Source: Kribbella flavida DSM 17836
GTDB lineage: Bacteria; Actinomycetota; Actinomycetes; Propionibacteriales; Kribbellaceae
NCBI RefSeq assembly: GCF_000024345.1
Contig: NC_013729.1
Coordinates: 4,650,001 to 4,714,000 of the forward strand
DNA length: 64,000 bases
Reading direction: 5' to 3'
Within the stretch, counting starts at the first letter, position 1, and each line of letters starts with the position of its first letter. Made by a program: the position numbers and the translations under genes. This document shows, piece after piece, positions 44,950 to 55,768 of this stretch. The notes beneath the pieces were generated by a model. The model was not told where the DNA came from and did not search any database. It saw nothing but the letters and a program-made list of their open reading frames with translations.

Positions 44950-45396
44950 TCAGGAGGTGAGCGTGGTCAGCGCGCGGAGGGCCAGGCGGTAGGAGTTGAG
45001 GCCGAAGCCGGCGATGGTGCCGGAGGCGACGGCGGCGACGACGCTGGTGTGGCGGAAGTCCTCGCGGGCGGCGGGGTTGCTGATGTGGATCTCGATCAGC
45101 GGGGCGGTGCGCTGGGCGCAGGCGTCGCGGAGGGCGTACGAGTAGTGGGTGAAGGCGGCCGGGTTGAGCACGACCGGGTACTTGTGGTCGGCGGCCTCGT
45201 GCAGCCAGCCGACGAGTTCGGCCTCGTCGTCGGTCTGGCGGACCTCGACGGACAGGCCGAGCTCGGCGCCGGCCTGCTCGCAGTCGGCGACCAGGTCGGC
45301 GAACGTGGTGGCGCCGTAGACGTCCGGCTCGCGGGAGCCGAGGCGGCCGAGGTTCGGTCCGTTCAGTACGAGTACCTTTTGGCCTGCTTCAGTCAC
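44950..45396 (-). CDS. aroQ: Type II 3-dehydroquinate dehydratase
   Basis: A 148-residue dodecameric-type enzyme making 3-dehydroshikimate. Motifs are [18 protein letters not shown] with catalytic Tyr27 and lid Arg22, [15 protein letters not shown], and [18 protein letters not shown] with the catalytic His. In related genomes it is near aroB and efp; here it is separated from aroB by the TetR/HelR/ECF genes and from efp by about 8 kb, yet it keeps the minus orientation. Its GTG overlaps the stop of the tetR-type gene (GTGA), so it now depends on that transcript. Confidence 0.96.
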   Translation of the reverse strand: MTEAGQKVLVLNGPNLGRLGSREPDVYGATTFADLVADCEQAGAELGLSVEVRQTDDEAELVGWLHEAADHKYPVVLNPAAFTHYSYALRDACAQRTAPLIEIHISNPAAREDFRHTSVVAAVASGTIAGFGLNSYRLALRALTTLTS

Positions 45397-46067
45397 GGGC
45401 CAACCCTAGTGCCCAGCGCTCGGAACGCCCGGGTGGCCTCAGCGACGGCGAGGGGATGGCGGGCCGCGGCGGACTGGCCGGCGGAGAGGGCCTCCCAGTT
45501 GCGGCGGGCGAGGATCTGCTGGGTGGAGCTGAGGTAGGCGGCGAGCAGTTGGGCGTCCAGGTCCGCGTCGAAGCGGGGTCCCGAGCTGGGCTCGGCGGCC
45601 AGGCCGTCGGCCGACTTCGCGGCCAGGGCGGCGGACGGGGCAGCAGCGAGCGCGGCGGCGAGCGCGGCCTGGTCGGCGGCGATGAACTGGTGCAGGTGGG
45701 TGGCCAGCGCCGGGGTGGTGAAAACCAGGCGGTAGTACGCGAGCACGTGCGAATCGTCGTTCAGGCCGGTCACGGGGTCGCGGTGATCGAGACCGGTCAG
45801 GAAATGCGTCAGCAGCGCTTCGGCGGGAGGCGCGGTGGACGCCTCGACCACCCGGGCCGCTTCCCCGGCGTGGTCGGCGATGCGGTGCAGGGCGAGGTCC
45901 TGCTTGCTGGCGAAGTACTTGAACAGCGTCGGCTTCGACACGTCGGCGGCCGCCGCGATGTCCGTCACCGAGACCTGGTCGAAGCCGCGCGCGAGGAACA
46001 GCTCGATCGCCACCCGGGACAGGGTGTCGTGCGTCTGCTGCCTCTTCCGTGCGCGCAATCCGGTCAC
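45393..46067 (-). CDS. TetR-family transcriptional regulator
   Basis: A 224-residue repressor-type protein. The N-terminal HTH includes [53 protein letters not shown], a classical TetR HTH. The C-terminal ligand domain is not recognisable and contains a low-complexity Ala-rich stretch ([18 protein letters not shown]). It is divergent from the HelR-like gene, with a palindrome between them, and is cotranscribed with aroQ. Confidence 0.9.
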   Translation of the reverse strand: MTGLRARKRQQTHDTLSRVAIELFLARGFDQVSVTDIAAAADVSKPTLFKYFASKQDLALHRIADHAGEAARVVEASTAPPAEALLTHFLTGLDHRDPVTGLNDDSHVLAYYRLVFTTPALATHLHQFIAADQAALAAALAAAPSAALAAKSADGLAAEPSSGPRFDADLDAQLLAAYLSSTQQILARRNWEALSAGQSAAARHPLAVAEATRAFRALGTRVGP

Positions 46068-46106
46068 ACCGACGACTCTACCGCTGGTGTTAACCTGGAC
46101 AAAGTT

Positions 46107-46119
46107 TTGACCGAGTCAA
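46107..46119. promoter_or_regulatory. TetR-type operator upstream of the HelR-like gene
   Basis: TTGACCGAGTCAA is a perfect palindrome (TTGAC-CGA-GTCAA) flanked by A/T-rich arms (AAAGTT on the left, CTTTT on the right). It lies 16 bp before the HelR-like ATG and 39 bp before the TetR-type start, the classic place for divergent autorepression. A closely similar sequence is used by many actinomycete TetR regulators. Confidence 0.75.
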
Positions 46120-46135
46120 CTTTTGGAGAGGTGAC

Positions 46136-48196
46136 ATGCGCGGGCTGGAGGAGGAACGCCGGTACGCCGATCGCTGCCGCGACGCACTGCGGGCCATGAT
46201 CGCCGGGGCGCGGCAGAACGTGGTGGTCGGCGAGGACACCTGGGGCGACCGGTACACGGCCGAGCGGCTCGGGTACCACTTGAAGAGCCTCGCCCGGGAA
46301 CTGGCGGACGAGGGCGACGGTCCGCCGTTCTTCGGGCTGGTCGGGTACCGCGACGACGAGCAGGCGCAGGAGCACCGCGGTCAGCTGTACTACCTCGGCC
46401 GGCGGCACATCTCCGACGCCATCGGGCGGCCGCCGCTGGTGATCGACTGGCGCGCGCCGGTCGCGACCACGTTCTACCGGGCAACCGCCGAGGACCCGCA
46501 GGGCATCGCCGTCCGCCGCCGCTTCGGCTGGTCCGGCGAGAAGCTGACCAGCCTCGAGGACGAGTCGCTCGCCGGCGCGGAGCACACCGCGGAAGGCGGA
46601 AACGAGCAAGAGCGCACGGACGGGAGCCGAAGCACCGGCGGCGTCGACGGCGCGCGCGGCATCGGCGGCATCCTGCGGGCGGAGATCGAGCGGCCACGGG
46701 TGGGTCCGATGCGGGACATCGTCGCCACGATCCAGCCGGAGCAGGACGAACTGGTGCGCGCCGAGCTCGCCGAGTCGATCTGCGTGCAGGGCGCACCAGG
46801 AACCGGCAAGACGGCGGTCGGGCTGCACCGGGCGGCGTACCTGCTGTATGCGTACCGGTCGCGGCTGCAGCGCAGCGGCGTACTGGTACTGGGGCCGAAC
46901 CAGGCGTTCCTCCAGTACATCTCGGCCGTGCTGCCGACCTTGGGCGAGGTCGATGTGGAGCAGACGACGATCGACCAGCTCCTTGCCGTCGGCATCGACG
47001 CGACGGACCTCCCGGAAGCCGCGGCGGTGAAGCACGACGCGCGGATGGCCGAGGTTCTGCGCCGGGTGCTGTACCGGCGGATCGGTACGCCGACCGAGGC
47101 CGTCGTGGTGCCGGACGGTTCCTACCGGTGGCGGGTCAACCAGTACGAGTTCGAGCAGCTGGTCGACGAGGCGCGGGCCGAGGCGACGGCGTACGGGGTC
47201 GGGCGGGAGCGGGTGGTGTCGCGGCTGGTCGCCGCGCTGCAGCGGCAGGCGGAGACGCGCGGGCAGAACTGCAACCGGGTGTGGCAGCGCCGGATGGCGC
47301 GAGCGGTCAGCCCGGCGGTGGAGGCCGTGTGGCCGGTTGCGAAGGCCGCCGAGGTGCTCGCGGAGTTCCTCAGTGACCCCTTCCGAAGCGAGGCAGGCGA
47401 AAGCAACCGGGACGGCGGACTGAGCAGCGAAGAGCTCGCGGCGATCGCCTGGAAGCGGCCGCGGAAGGCGAAGAGTGCGCGGTGGACCGCCGCCGATGCC
47501 GTTCTGCTGGACGAGTTGGCAGCGTTGATCGCGCGCGGGCCGGGGTACGGGCTCGTGATCGTGGACGAGGCGCAGGATCTGTCCCCCATGCAGTGCAGGG
47601 CCATCGCTCGGCGCAGTGAGCACGGTTCGCTGACCGTCCTGGGCGATCTGGCGCAGGGTACGACGGCGTGGGCGGCGCGGAGTTGGGCCGAGCAGCTGAC
47701 GCATCTCGGGAAGCCGGACGCGGAGGTGGTCGCGCTGACCACGGGGTACCGCGTGCCGGCTGCCGTGGTGGCGATGGCGAATCGGTTGCTGGAGGTGTTG
47801 GCTGTCGAGCAGGCGATCGACGTGCCGGCGACGCGGTCGTTTCGCAGCGACGGGCGGCTGGTGGTGCAGCGGGTCGACGATCTGGCCGGCAGTTGCGTCG
47901 ACGCCGCCCGGGCTGCGTTGAAGGAGGAGGGCTCGATCGGGGTGATCGCCGCCGACCACGCCGTCGCGGGGCTGACCGACGTACTGCGGGCCGAAGATCT
48001 CGTGGCCGACCGGCTCACCGTGGTCCCGGCGAGTTTGGCGAAAGGGCTCGAGTACGACCACGTGATCGTGGTCGAGCCCGCCGACGTCGTCGAGGCCGAA
48101 CCGCGCGGGATGAACCGTCTCTATGTTGTCCTGACCCGAGCGGTCTCCCGGCTGGACGTCCTGCACCACCGGCCGCTGCCGATCGGGCTGACCTGA
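46136..48196 (+). CDS. HelD/HelR-family RNA-polymerase-recycling ATPase
   Basis: A 686-residue UvrD-like superfamily 1 ATPase. The N-terminus is a short helical region (RYADRCRDALRAMI), followed by PPLVIDWRAPVATTFYRAT, typical of HelD proteins. Walker A is GAPGTGKT (219-226); Walker B is VIVDEAQD; later SF1 motifs include LTTGYRVP and YVVLTRAVSRL. Actinobacterial HelR relatives remove RNA polymerase stalled by rifamycins and give tolerance. An A/G/S/E-rich insert (about 145-175) precedes the ATPase core. It is divergent from a TetR regulator, suggesting induction by a small molecule. Naming it HelR itself needs a family search. Confidence 0.85.
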   Translation: MRGLEEERRYADRCRDALRAMIAGARQNVVVGEDTWGDRYTAERLGYHLKSLARELADEGDGPPFFGLVGYRDDEQAQEHRGQLYYLGRRHISDAIGRPPLVIDWRAPVATTFYRATAEDPQGIAVRRRFGWSGEKLTSLEDESLAGAEHTAEGGNEQERTDGSRSTGGVDGARGIGGILRAEIERPRVGPMRDIVATIQPEQDELVRAELAESICVQGAPGTGKTAVGLHRAAYLLYAYRSRLQRSGVLVLGPNQAFLQYISAVLPTLGEVDVEQTTIDQLLAVGIDATDLPEAAAVKHDARMAEVLRRVLYRRIGTPTEAVVVPDGSYRWRVNQYEFEQLVDEARAEATAYGVGRERVVSRLVAALQRQAETRGQNCNRVWQRRMARAVSPAVEAVWPVAKAAEVLAEFLSDPFRSEAGESNRDGGLSSEELAAIAWKRPRKAKSARWTAADAVLLDELAALIARGPGYGLVIVDEAQDLSPMQCRAIARRSEHGSLTVLGDLAQGTTAWAARSWAEQLTHLGKPDAEVVALTTGYRVPAAVVAMANRLLEVLAVEQAIDVPATRSFRSDGRLVVQRVDDLAGSCVDAARAALKEEGSIGVIAADHAVAGLTDVLRAEDLVADRLTVVPASLAKGLEYDHVIVVEPADVVEAEPRGMNRLYVVLTRAVSRLDVLHHRPLPIGLT

Positions 48197-48232
48197 GGCG
48201 AACCACGGCGGCAACGCCGGACTCTTCCCGGT

Positions 48233-48877
48233 ATGAGCACACAGACAGCACTGCTGGGGGCGCGGATGGGGCCACGAGCCGAGCCGGTCACGGTGGAGGC
48301 GACGGATCGCGACCTGTGGGAACGGCTGCGGCAGGCCGATGAGGCGGCGCTGACGGTGTTGTTCCACCGGCACAGTGACGCCGTCTACAACTTCGCCTTC
48401 CGCCGCACGTCGTCCTGGTCCGCAGCGGAGGACGTCGTCCAGGCGACGTTCACGGCCCTGTGGCGGCGGGCCCGGGACCGGCGGGTGGACGCGCTCCTGC
48501 TGGACTCCGCGCGACCGCTGCTGCTGGTGATGGCCGGCCACGAGTGCGGCAACGTCCTGCGCGCCACCCGGCGGCAGCGCGCGTTGACCGGCCGGCTGGA
48601 ACTGGTCGACGCGGCCGGGGCCGTCCCGGACCACTCCACCGCCGCCGCGGCGCGGATCGACGACGAACGCGCGATGAGCGACATCCGCCGGGTCCTCGAC
48701 CGGATCCCGGCCAAGCAGCGCGAGGTGGTCGAGCTGGTGGTCTGGGCCGACTGCTCGATGGCCGAGGCCGCCCGCGCCCTCGGCGTACCGGAAGGCACCG
48801 TGAAGTCCCGGCTGGCCCGGGCCCGCAGCTCGCTGGCCGGGCTGCTCGACGTCGACACTCTGGAGGGACTGGTATGA
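48233..48877 (+). CDS. ECF-type RNA polymerase sigma factor
   Basis: A 214-residue sigma factor. Region 2 reads HSDAVYNFAFRRTSSWSAAEDVVQATFTALWRR and region 4 IPAKQREVVELVVWADCSMAEAARALGVPEGTVKSRLARAR. There is no extra C-terminal domain. Its stop overlaps the start of the next gene (ATGA), which encodes a single-pass membrane protein, the usual place for an anti-sigma factor. Thirty-six bases separate it from the HelR-like gene, so read-through is possible. Confidence 0.93.
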   Translation: MSTQTALLGARMGPRAEPVTVEATDRDLWERLRQADEAALTVLFHRHSDAVYNFAFRRTSSWSAAEDVVQATFTALWRRARDRRVDALLLDSARPLLLVMAGHECGNVLRATRRQRALTGRLELVDAAGAVPDHSTAAAARIDDERAMSDIRRVLDRIPAKQREVVELVVWADCSMAEAARALGVPEGTVKSRLARARSSLAGLLDVDTLEGLV

Positions 48878-49857
48878 CACCGCGACTGCCGGCGGAGCGC
48901 ACACTCCCCCACAAGCAGGAAATCCTCGAACGCGTCCTCGCCGACGACGTCACCCAGCGGCCCCGACGGCGGTGGCTGGTACCGGCCGCCGCGGCCGCTT
49001 CCGTGGTCGTCGTCGCCGGTGGCCTGGTCGCGCTCGACCTCGGCGCCGACAGTCCGCCGGTGAGCGGGCCGACGACGGCGACGACACCGACCCCCAAGAC
49101 CCCGGTCAGGCTGACCGCGGGCGAGGTAGCCGTGGCTGCCGGCCCGGTGAGCACCGCGGACGCGCAGGCACTCGCTCGGGCCTGCGTCACCCAGGAAGGC
49201 CGTCCGGCCGGCAAGGTGGGCCGGATCACCCATCGCGTGCAGGTGCTCAGCTGGGCGGACCGGCGCAAGACCCAGAACAGCGTGGTCGTGCAGGACACGT
49301 CGGACGGGCTGATCTACGGCTGCGTGGGCTTCCCGGACACCAAGGTCCGCAACGGGATCGCCGTGCAGGGGGTCGAGGTGTCGCTGATCGGCGGTGACGC
49401 CGCCGAGGCGCGCAAGCGCAAGTCGGTGATCAACCCGACCGACGCGACCCACCCGGCTGTGCCGACCGACGGCGGCAGCAGCCGGTACTTCATCCGCTTC
49501 GACACCCAGCCCGACCTGCTGACCACCGAGGCCTGGTACCGCGTGGACGCGCGGGTGGTCGTGATGCGGCAGCGCTTCGTCGTCAAGGGCGCGCCGGGAC
49601 CGTGGTTCGTGGCCAAGCCGATCGACGGATACGTCTTCCTGCGCAGCCGGGACAAGTCGACCGCGTTGCGCCAGGGTGACCAGGTACGGCTCGAGACCCA
49701 GGTGATCGGCCGCGGAGGCAAACTGCTGGACGCTCCGGCCGACCAAAAGGGCGGCGGCGGCCTGACTCCGAGCCCGGGGACCACCCGGGTCGACACCGGC
49801 ACTGTCGGCCTCACCCCGGACGGCCGCGCCGGCTGGCTGAACTTCACCAACCGCTGA
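48874..49857 (+). CDS. Single-pass membrane protein coupled to the ECF sigma factor
   Basis: A 327-residue protein with a short cytosolic N-terminus of about 33 residues, one membrane helix (WLVPAAAAASVVVVAGGLVAL, about 34-54), a Thr/Pro linker and a large outer domain of about 260 residues containing VLSWADRRKTQNSVVVQDTSD, GLIYGCVGFPD and ATHPAVPTDGGSSRYFIRFDT. The cytosolic part is too short for a zinc anti-sigma domain and has no HxxxCxxC. It may be an atypical anti-sigma/sensor or simply a sigma target. Coupled to the sigma gene by an ATGA overlap. Confidence 0.75.
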   Translation: MTPRLPAERTLPHKQEILERVLADDVTQRPRRRWLVPAAAAASVVVVAGGLVALDLGADSPPVSGPTTATTPTPKTPVRLTAGEVAVAAGPVSTADAQALARACVTQEGRPAGKVGRITHRVQVLSWADRRKTQNSVVVQDTSDGLIYGCVGFPDTKVRNGIAVQGVEVSLIGGDAAEARKRKSVINPTDATHPAVPTDGGSSRYFIRFDTQPDLLTTEAWYRVDARVVVMRQRFVVKGAPGPWFVAKPIDGYVFLRSRDKSTALRQGDQVRLETQVIGRGGKLLDAPADQKGGGGLTPSPGTTRVDTGTVGLTPDGRAGWLNFTNR

Positions 49858-49867
49858 CCCTCGGCCA

Positions 49868-51495
<1,628 letters not shown>

Positions 51496-51499
<4 letters not shown>

Positions 51500-52701
51500 T
51501 CCGCGCTCCACTCGCGCGGCTGGATGGTCTCCGGCAGGCTCGCCAGGTAGGCGCGGTGGTTGCGCGCGGTCTCGGTCACCGAGTCGCCGCCGAACTTCTC
51601 CAGCGCGACGTCGGCGAGCACCAGCGCGACCATCGCCTCCGCCACGATGCCGGCCGCGGGAACCGCGCACACGTCGGAGCGCTGGTGGTGCGCCGAGGCC
51701 GCCTCGCCGGTGCTGGTGTCGATCGTGCGCAGCGCCCGCGGCACCGTCGCGATCGGCTTCATCGCGGCGCGCACCCGCAGCGTCTCCCCGGTGCTCATGC
51801 CGCCCTCGGTGCCGCCCGAGCGGCCGCTGGTACGCCGTACCGTGCCGTCCTCGGCGACGATCTCGTCGTGCGCCTTCGAGCCCGGCGTCCGGGCCAGCTC
51901 GAAGCCGTCGCCGAGCTCGACGCCCTTGATCGCCTGGATGCCCATCAGCGCACCGGCCAGCTTGCTGTCCAGCCGGCGGTCCCAGTGCACGTAGCTGCCC
52001 AGGCCCGGCGGCAGCCCGTCGACCACCACCTCGACGACGCCGCCGAGGGTGTCACCGGCCTTCTGCGCGGCGTCGATCTCGGCGACCATCGCCTTGCTCG
52101 CGTCCGCGTCGAGGCAGCGCACCGGGTCCGCGTCGAGCGCGGCCAGATCGGCGTACGCGGGCAGCGAACCGTACGGCGCCTTGACGGTGCCGAGCTCGAC
52201 CACGTGGCTGACGATCGTCACGCCGAGCGCCTGCCGGAGGAAGCGCGCAGCGACCTCGCCGAGCGCGACCCGGGCGGCGGTCTCCCGGGCGCTGGCGCGT
52301 TCGAGCACCGGGCGGGCCTCGTCGAAGCCGTACTTCTGCATGCCGGCCAGGTCGGCGTGACCGGGCCGGGGCCGGGTCAGCGGGGCGTTGCGGGCCAACT
52401 CGGCGAGCGCCGCGGGGTCGACCGGGTCGGCGGACATCACCTGCTGCCACTTCGGCCACTCGGTGTTGCCGACCTGGATGGCGACCGGGCTGCCGAGCGA
52501 CAGCCCGTGCCGGAAGCCACCGAGGAACGTCACCTCGTCCCGCTCGAACTTCATCCGGGCGCCTCGGCCGTAGCCGAGCCGACGACGGGCGAGGGCGTCG
52601 GCCACGTCGTGCGTGGTGACCTGGACGCCTGCGGGAAGACCTTCGAGTACGGCGACGAGCGCTTGTCCGTGCGACTCGCCGGCGGTGAGCCAGCGCAGCA
52701 T
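51496..52701 (-). CDS. aroC: Chorismate synthase
   Basis: A 401-residue FMN-dependent enzyme converting EPSP to chorismate. Diagnostic segments are [17 protein letters not shown] at the N-terminus, [39 protein letters not shown] and [17 protein letters not shown]. First gene of aroC-aroK-aroB. The 122-bp region before it, shared with the divergent ADP-ribosylglycohydrolase, contains a direct repeat ACGTCAG at 52737 and 52747. Confidence 0.97.
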
Positions 52702-52823
52702 GCGGCGATTCTCCCACGGGGCCCGGAACCGCCGGACGTCAGTCTCACGTCAGACGCCTGGACCGCGCGCCCCGCGGGGTGCGGGCGGCTACAGTCGGGC
52801 GCCGAGCGGATGGAGGGTTTCTG

Positions 52824-53939
52824 GTGGAGCGGCGGGTCGAGGAGCAGTACCGGGCGCGGGTGCGGGGCTGCCTGCTGGGTGGGGCGGTCGGTGACGCGCT
52901 GGGTGGGCCGATCGAGTTCCGGGACGCGGCGAACATCGTCGCGGAGCATCCGGACGGCGTACGGACGTTCGTTGCGGGTGGCAACGACTGGCCGCCGGGC
53001 ACGGTGACCGACGACACGCAGATGACGCTGTTCGCGGTGGAGGGGCTGATCCGGGCCGGGGTCCGGACCGATCGCGGACTCGGGCTGACGGTCGCCGTCA
53101 CGCAGCACGCGTTCGACCGCTGGCTGGACACCCAGCTGCTGCCGGGTCCGAGCGGCCAGCGCGACGGGTGGCTCCAGGGTGAGCAGTGGTTGTACGCGCG
53201 GCGCGCGCCCGGCAACACCTGTCTCACCGCGCTGACCGAGGCCCGCAAGGGCGATCGCCAGATCAGGCAGTTCGGAGCCCAGGCCGTCAACAACTCGAAG
53301 GGCTGTGGCGGAGTGATGCGGGCTGCGCCGTTCGGACTGCTGCCGCACGAGAACCACACCCAGTGGGTGTTCGACGCGGCGGCCGAGTCCGCCGGGTACA
53401 CGCACGGCCATCCGACCGGCAAGCTCGCGTCCGGTGCGCTGGCCGCGCTGATTTACGAGATCTGCCAGGGCGCGGGCCTCGACGCGGCGCTCGACACCAC
53501 CCAGGACCTGCTCAGCCGCTACCCGGCGCACGAGGAGACCAGTACGGCGCTCGCTGCCGCGCGCGAGCTCGCCAAGGCGGGCAAGCCGGGACCGGCGACG
53601 GTGGAGCAGCTCGGCGGAGGCTGGATCGCCGAGGAGGCGCTCGCGATCGGTGTGTACGCCGCTCTCGCGCGTCCCGAGCCGGAGCAGTTCCTGGACGCGC
53701 TCGCGCTGGCGGTGACGCATTCCGGGGACAGCGACTCCACCGGCGCGATCTGCGGCAACCTGCTCGGCGCGCTGCACGGTGAGACCGCGCTGCCCGCCGA
53801 ACTGGTCTTTGCCGTCGAGGGCCGGGGCGTCATCCTGCAGCTGGCCGACGACTTCGTGCTGGAGTTCGTGCACGGCCGGCGCCTGCACGGCGACCACGGC
53901 CCGGAGACCGCCTGGCGAACCCGCTACCCCGGCTGGTGA
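52824..53939 (+). CDS. ADP-ribosylglycohydrolase family protein
   Basis: A 371-residue DraG/ARH-type hydrolase. Opening motif GCLLGGAVGDALGGPIEF, the metal-binding TDDTQMTLF, NNSKGCGGVMRAAPFGLLP and the second metal motif THSGDSDSTGAICGNLLGA are all intact, so it should be an active Mg-dependent enzyme removing ADP-ribose from proteins, nucleic acids or small molecules. No DraT or other ADP-ribosyltransferase is adjacent. I chose the GTG at 52824 with GGAGGG six bases upstream; the frame opens 45 bases earlier. An accessory gene placed between aroC and the prepilin peptidase. Confidence 0.9.
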   Translation: MERRVEEQYRARVRGCLLGGAVGDALGGPIEFRDAANIVAEHPDGVRTFVAGGNDWPPGTVTDDTQMTLFAVEGLIRAGVRTDRGLGLTVAVTQHAFDRWLDTQLLPGPSGQRDGWLQGEQWLYARRAPGNTCLTALTEARKGDRQIRQFGAQAVNNSKGCGGVMRAAPFGLLPHENHTQWVFDAAAESAGYTHGHPTGKLASGALAALIYEICQGAGLDAALDTTQDLLSRYPAHEETSTALAAARELAKAGKPGPATVEQLGGGWIAEEALAIGVYAALARPEPEQFLDALALAVTHSGDSDSTGAICGNLLGALHGETALPAELVFAVEGRGVILQLADDFVLEFVHGRRLHGDHGPETAWRTRYPGW

Positions 53940-53948
53940 TCCGGGCTG

Positions 53949-53998
53949 GGCCGGGGCGGCCGGCCAGTCCCCCGAGGATCAGGCCCGGCGCCCCGGCC
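53949..53998. terminator. Inverted repeat between convergent genes
   Basis: GGCCGGGGCG (53949-53958) and CGCCCCGGCC (53989-53998) are perfect 10-bp arms with a 30-base loop that contains further GC-rich pairing. It fills the 101-bp gap between the ADP-ribosylglycohydrolase gene and the convergent oxidase gene. Confidence 0.5.
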
Positions 53999-54040
53999 GG
54001 CTCGCGCGGAACCTCGCGGCCGGCGAGCCCGGTCAGCTTC

Positions 54041-55657
54041 TCATTCGGCGGGCTCGATGGAAAGCCGGTGCCGGAAGACGTTGCCCGGGTCCCAGCGCTT
54101 CTTGATCCGCTGCAGCCGCGGATAGTTGCCGAGGTAGTACAGCGTGTGCCAGGGCACCCCGGACGTGTTCTGCTCGGGGTCGGCGAGGTCGCGGTCCGGG
54201 TAGTTGATGTACGAGCCGGCGTTGATCTCGTTCGGCACCGGCACCCCACCGGTGTCGCGGTAGATGTCGCGGTAGACCGTGCGCAGCCAGCCGATGTGCT
54301 TGGCGTCCTCGGCCGGATCCGTCCAGCCGACGGCCGTCACCATCTTGGCGATCACGTCACGCTGAGCCGTCGCGGTGGCGCCGGACGGCACGGTGTTCAC
54401 CTGGCCGCCGTACGGCACGAGCAAAAGCGTGGCCGCCGTCGCTCCGGTGTACGACGGGTCGCTGAGGTGCCGGTAGATCGTCTCCAGCTGCGCGTCGGTG
54501 TAGCCCTTGCGCAGGTAGCCCGCCTTGTACTTCTCCCGCCCGGGATCGGTCGTCTCGGCGATCGACCGCTGGATCGTGGTCCGCAGGAACGGCCCTTCGC
54601 CGGCTTCGATCACCTGCGGCGCCGGCGTGACCCCCTCGACCATCGCGGCGTTGAACGCGGCCAGCAGCTTCGCCGCGTCCGGTACGCCGGCGTCGATCTG
54701 GGTCGAGAGCAGGAAGCTGCCGCTGGACACGTGCGTCAGGATCAGCGGGCTGTACAGCGTCGCGTACGGCGAGTCCGGCGCGTTGTTGCGCTCGTAGAAG
54801 TCGAAGAAGTTGCGCAGCGTGCGCAGGAAGCCGGCCTTGGTGACGGTCTTCCAGTCGTACACGGTGATGCTGGACAGCAACGATGAAGGCGCCTTGGGCA
54901 ACAACTTGGCCGGGTCCGAACCACGCGCGCCGGCGGTGCGCATCAGGTAGCGGGTGACCACACCGAAGTTGCCGCCCCCGCCGCCGGTGTGCGCCCACCA
55001 CAGGTCGCGGTACTGGTTGTCCCTGGTCGCGACGACCGCCCGGGCCCGGCGGTCCGCGCCGACCACGACGACCTCCACGCCGTACAGGTGGTCGACGACC
55101 GAGCCGTACCGGCGCGAGAGCGGGCCGTAGCCGCCACCGCTGAAGTGGCCGCCGACGCCGACACCGAGGCAGCCGCCGCCGGGCACGGTCACGCCCCAGC
55201 CGTAGAACAACGCCTTGTAGACGGTTTCCAGCGTCGCCCCGGCGCCGATCGAGAAGGCGCGGAGGCGTTCGTCGAAGCTGACCTCGTCGTACTGCGACAG
55301 GTCGATCAGCACCTCGACGTCGCTGTGGTCGACGAAGTCCTCGAAGCAGTGACCGCCACCGCGGACGGCGATCCGCTTGTTCGCCCGGACCGCCTCCTGG
55401 ACGGCGTCGACGGCGTCCTGGGTGGAGTGCACCACCCTGGCGTAGTCGGGCTCGGCGACGAAGCGCCGGTTGATCCCGCGCTGCACGAGATCCTGGTAGC
55501 GCGCGTCGTCGGGCAGGACCTTGGTCCCGGCCGGACGACGGCCGGCGGTAGCGGTGGTGGGCGGTGCGGCGGCCGCGGTGAGCGAGGTGGCTCCGGGCAG
55601 CGCGACGGCGGCTCCGGCGGTGGCGGCGAGCAGGTGGCGGCGACTCAGGTTCGGCAT
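54041..55657 (-). CDS. Exported FAD-linked oxidase, berberine-bridge type (Tat substrate)
   Basis: A 538-residue flavoprotein oxidase. A twin-arginine signal (LSRRHLLAATAGAAVALPG) directs folded export. The PP-loop is VRGGGHCFEDF with His103, and GGCLGVGVGGHFSGGG contains Cys163: together they match the His/Cys pair that attaches FAD bicovalently in berberine-bridge and gluco-oligosaccharide oxidases. The C-terminal BBE motif is YINYPDRDL and YLGNYPRLQRIKKRWDPGNVF. The substrate may be a sugar or secondary metabolite. A second, distinct member lies 1 kb upstream across the prepilin peptidase gene. Confidence 0.9.
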   Translation of the reverse strand: MPNLSRRHLLAATAGAAVALPGATSLTAAAAPPTTATAGRRPAGTKVLPDDARYQDLVQRGINRRFVAEPDYARVVHSTQDAVDAVQEAVRANKRIAVRGGGHCFEDFVDHSDVEVLIDLSQYDEVSFDERLRAFSIGAGATLETVYKALFYGWGVTVPGGGCLGVGVGGHFSGGGYGPLSRRYGSVVDHLYGVEVVVVGADRRARAVVATRDNQYRDLWWAHTGGGGGNFGVVTRYLMRTAGARGSDPAKLLPKAPSSLLSSITVYDWKTVTKAGFLRTLRNFFDFYERNNAPDSPYATLYSPLILTHVSSGSFLLSTQIDAGVPDAAKLLAAFNAAMVEGVTPAPQVIEAGEGPFLRTTIQRSIAETTDPGREKYKAGYLRKGYTDAQLETIYRHLSDPSYTGATAATLLLVPYGGQVNTVPSGATATAQRDVIAKMVTAVGWTDPAEDAKHIGWLRTVYRDIYRDTGGVPVPNEINAGSYINYPDRDLADPEQNTSGVPWHTLYYLGNYPRLQRIKKRWDPGNVFRHRLSIEPAE

Positions 55658-55768
55658 GGTTTTCTCCCCACGAGGTTGACCACTGCCGACGCTAGTCAGC
55701 GACTCCCGTCGCGCGCGTCACCCGCGCGACTGATCCCGCAGGTCCACCTTCGGCCGACCCCGACCGGA

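Noticed and set aside
46064-48904. 946-codon minus-strand frame opposite the HelR-like gene
   Set aside because: The plus strand carries Walker motifs and a good start; the minus frame is compositionally an antisense shadow.
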